From: Melastoma dodecandrum
Lineage: Eukaryota > Streptophyta > Magnoliopsida > Myrtales > Melastomataceae
Assembly (NCBI GenBank): GCA_029817715.1
Contig: JARUPY010000538.1
Location: forward strand, 3,596,001 to 3,660,000
Direction of reading: 5' to 3'
Length of the DNA: 64,000 bases
Shown: one piece after another, positions 62,103 to 64,000 of the stretch
Layout of the letters: each line of letters begins with the position of its first letter
Numbering within the stretch: position 1 is the first letter of the stretch
Made by a program: the position numbers and the translations under genes
The notes under the pieces: model-generated
What the model saw: only the letters and a program-made list of their open reading frames with translations
What the model was told of the DNA's origin: nothing
Databases searched by the model: none

Positions 62103-62452
62103 CTAGAAGTAACAAGAACCAACGTTTCAAGCTGTCAGGAAATCTACACGGCTGACATTCATAAGCAGCAGTCGATCCGGCAGTAACGATCACGGAAAGG
62201 CAAATAAGCAGCAGTCAATCAGGCCGTTATAGAGGACGACGGTGGCGGTAGTCGGCGTCGGCATCACCGCCCCGGGAGATTTTGGGTTTTACAAAGATGA
62301 AATTTTTTTGAGCCTGTCATATAAAAAGGTTTAATATTTAGGAAGTAGAAGATGAAGAAACGACAGAAGGCCAGAAACAATCTCCGATCTTTCGCCATCT
62401 CCTCGTTCTTTGGTTTTTTTCTCCGTCCCATCACAAATACCCAGAGAAGACA

Positions 62453-62462
62453 AAAACCCTAG
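62453..62462 (+). promoter_or_regulatory. Telo-box-like site upstream of TAP46
   Basis: AAAACCCTAG-type sequence in the leader/promoter, about 70 bp before the start codon. Confidence 0.4.
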
Positions 62463-62523
62463 AATTTCCCTGATTTCTGCGACCTCGAGTTGGGTTTGAT
62501 TTCACTCAACCCCATCAAAGTAA

Positions 62524-64000
62524 ATGGAGGAGTTGTCCCTGCCATCGCTATTCGAACAAGCCCGCAAGATCTACGACGCCGCCTCCGATTCCTCCGTCGA
62601 TCAGGTCCCCCGCTGGATGAATCAACAATCCCACTTTTTTCCCTTCCGTTGTCCCGATTGAGTCGTTGATGTGGGATTTTCTTTTTTTTGTTGTTGATTT
62701 GGGTTTGTGTAGGACTTGGTCAGGAAGGGAGTTGATGCTCTTCATAGGTGCGAGGACATGATCTCCAAGCTGGGTCTCTTCTCTCCAAATGAATCTAAGG
62801 ACGAGATATCCACTGTCAACCTCAAGTACATCCTGGTAAAATGTGTTTGAGTTCCCTCCTTTTTGGGGAAATCCACGATATGAGAAAGTCCAGCTTTCGC
62901 TTTTTCTTGTCTTTTTGCTCGTATATGGATTGTTCGTTGTCGTTGGGGAATTGCTTCGAAGAGCCTTGTTACCTGTGCTGATTATGGAGTTTGACTGGAT
63001 GATTGATTGATTTTATCTGATAGGCAGTGGTTTCTTAAATTCACAGACTGGATTTTGCAGTTGTCTGGGATTTTCTGTAGTGTTGCTTTTTCTTACGTGA
63101 TGGTTCATTTTTCGCCTTTGTTAACTTAGCTTCCTGGTTTGTCAGGTTCCTTTTTATGTGGCCGAGCTAACTGAAAAGATCTCGTCAGGTGATAGGATAC
63201 AAATACTCCAGTCTTCACAAGCAAAGTTGAAGGTTCGTTTGTTTTGTCACTTGTAAATCTCACACACACATGTTCGAAGGATGTGGTTTGACACTTAGGG
63301 CCTGCTAAATGTAGGGGCGTTGTGCTTGTTTTATTGTTGTTTCCAAGCTTTGTTGCCGATTCTGCTGTATTGGCTGAAAATCTTCTTGTGCAGGAGTTTT
63401 TATCATTTTGTGAGGCAATGGAACTCTTGTCTGAAGAGGATCGACAGATGTCCATGCGAGTAGGGGGTCCAAACACTTTACAAGATCAGAGAGCTAGAAA
63501 GGTGGGATTGGGTTTTTTTTTTCCTATTCTTGTGTTTTCTCTTATCTCGATGGTGAAAAGGAGGGAAATGGTAGTGCATTGGCATGGTTGAATATCGATA
63601 CGCTTTCATCGTTGGAGATAGCTATTGGCTTGATGTGTAACTCATTTCAGTTGAACCCCTTCTTGAGGATGCATTCTTTCAATTTGCATAAAATTTAAGG
63701 CTCCCAAAATAGTTTCACTGAGGTAAATCAATGTGATCTGTTGTACTGAATATATCTGGGGCTCAATAGTGTTCTCTGTGAATGGGGAGAAATTGAAACA
63801 TCCGATTGATATTTCTCTATCACCCTCATATACCATTAGATTGCTAGATTTAAGCGTCAAAGAGCGGCCGAATCAAAATTACTGGAAATAAAGGAGCGCA
63901 AGGAGCGGCGTGGGAGATCAACTAAGGCAGCTGCATTATCAGCTCCCGTAGAGGTTTCCGAAGAAGATATGGTAGAAAATGATGATGAAGAAGAGAGAGA
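62524..64000 (+). CDS. TAP46: PP2A regulatory subunit TAP46 (alpha4/TAP42 homologue), cut by the window end
   Basis: Exons seen: 62524-62604, 62713-62835, 63146-63232, 63394-63501 and 63840 to the window end, all GT-AG and phase 0. The protein starts MEELSLPSLFEQARKIYDAA and contains the TAP42 helical repeat region (NLKYILVPFYVAELTEKI, EFLSFCEAMELLSEEDRQM) and the basic ARFKRQRAAESKLLEIKERK helix. It then enters an acidic stretch (VENDDEEERE) where the window stops. About 186 of the roughly 400 residues usual for the family are visible. TAP46 binds PP2A-type catalytic subunits and acts downstream of TOR in the cytosol. No defect was seen. Confidence 0.94.

Overview
This is a plant nuclear segment, probably from a eudicot. 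Genes are split by GT-AG introns. The products are plant-specific or plant-typed: a DYW-class PPR protein, phytocyanins, mitochondrial CPN60, a CLC-g anion transporter, WDR11, TAP46, and plant mobile domain (PMD) transposon proteins. Non-coding DNA is AT-rich and carries several classes of transposon. No organelle or bacterial signature was seen. Gene names come from remembered family sequences; no database search was run.

Layout. 1-4.25 kb: a decayed Mutator-like element (MULE) with a transposase remnant, a PMD remnant and an array of imperfect palindromes. 5.8-8.2 kb: an intact DYW-type PPR gene resembling EMB2758. 10.0-11.1 kb and 22.2-23.4 kb: two paralogous two-domain phytocyanins with the same three-exon layout. 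Between them lie the eIF1A gene (11.96-12.39 kb) and a complete 6.7 kb MULE (13.07-19.77 kb). The MULE has target-site duplications, long inverted repeats made of GC-rich palindromes, an uninterrupted transposase gene and a PMD gene with one frameshift. 23.9-27.3 kb: an intact 18-exon mitochondrial CPN60 gene. 27.8-28.3 kb: a URI-prefoldin pseudogene. 30.5-32.4 kb: a CRCK-type receptor-like kinase pseudogene.

32.9-42.4 kb (minus): a CLC-g gene whose third intron holds a 4.66 kb LINE flanked by 15 bp duplications. 44.2-60.05 kb (plus): a WDR11 homologue of 20 exons. It hosts a SINE in intron 2, and a LINE tail plus a structurally complete but internally deleted Ty3/gypsy element (454 bp LTRs) in intron 16. 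Its exon 2 carries an apparent 1-nt frameshift and exon 17 has an abnormal end. 60.7-62.1 kb (minus): an ARP6 pseudogene with only the C-terminal half, interrupted by a small TIR element. 62.5 kb to the end: the 5' part of TAP46.

The ordinary genes are housekeeping functions (translation initiation, mitochondrial protein folding, organelle RNA processing, anion transport, trafficking, PP2A/TOR signalling) and do not form one pathway. Decaying copies of URI, ARP6 and CRCK, with WDR11 possibly following, suggest a duplicated segment undergoing gene loss. The most unusual part is the complete MULE. Its terminal arrays of 25 bp palindromes recur every 41 bp, and its transposase stop codon is created by splicing two bases before the PMD start codon.
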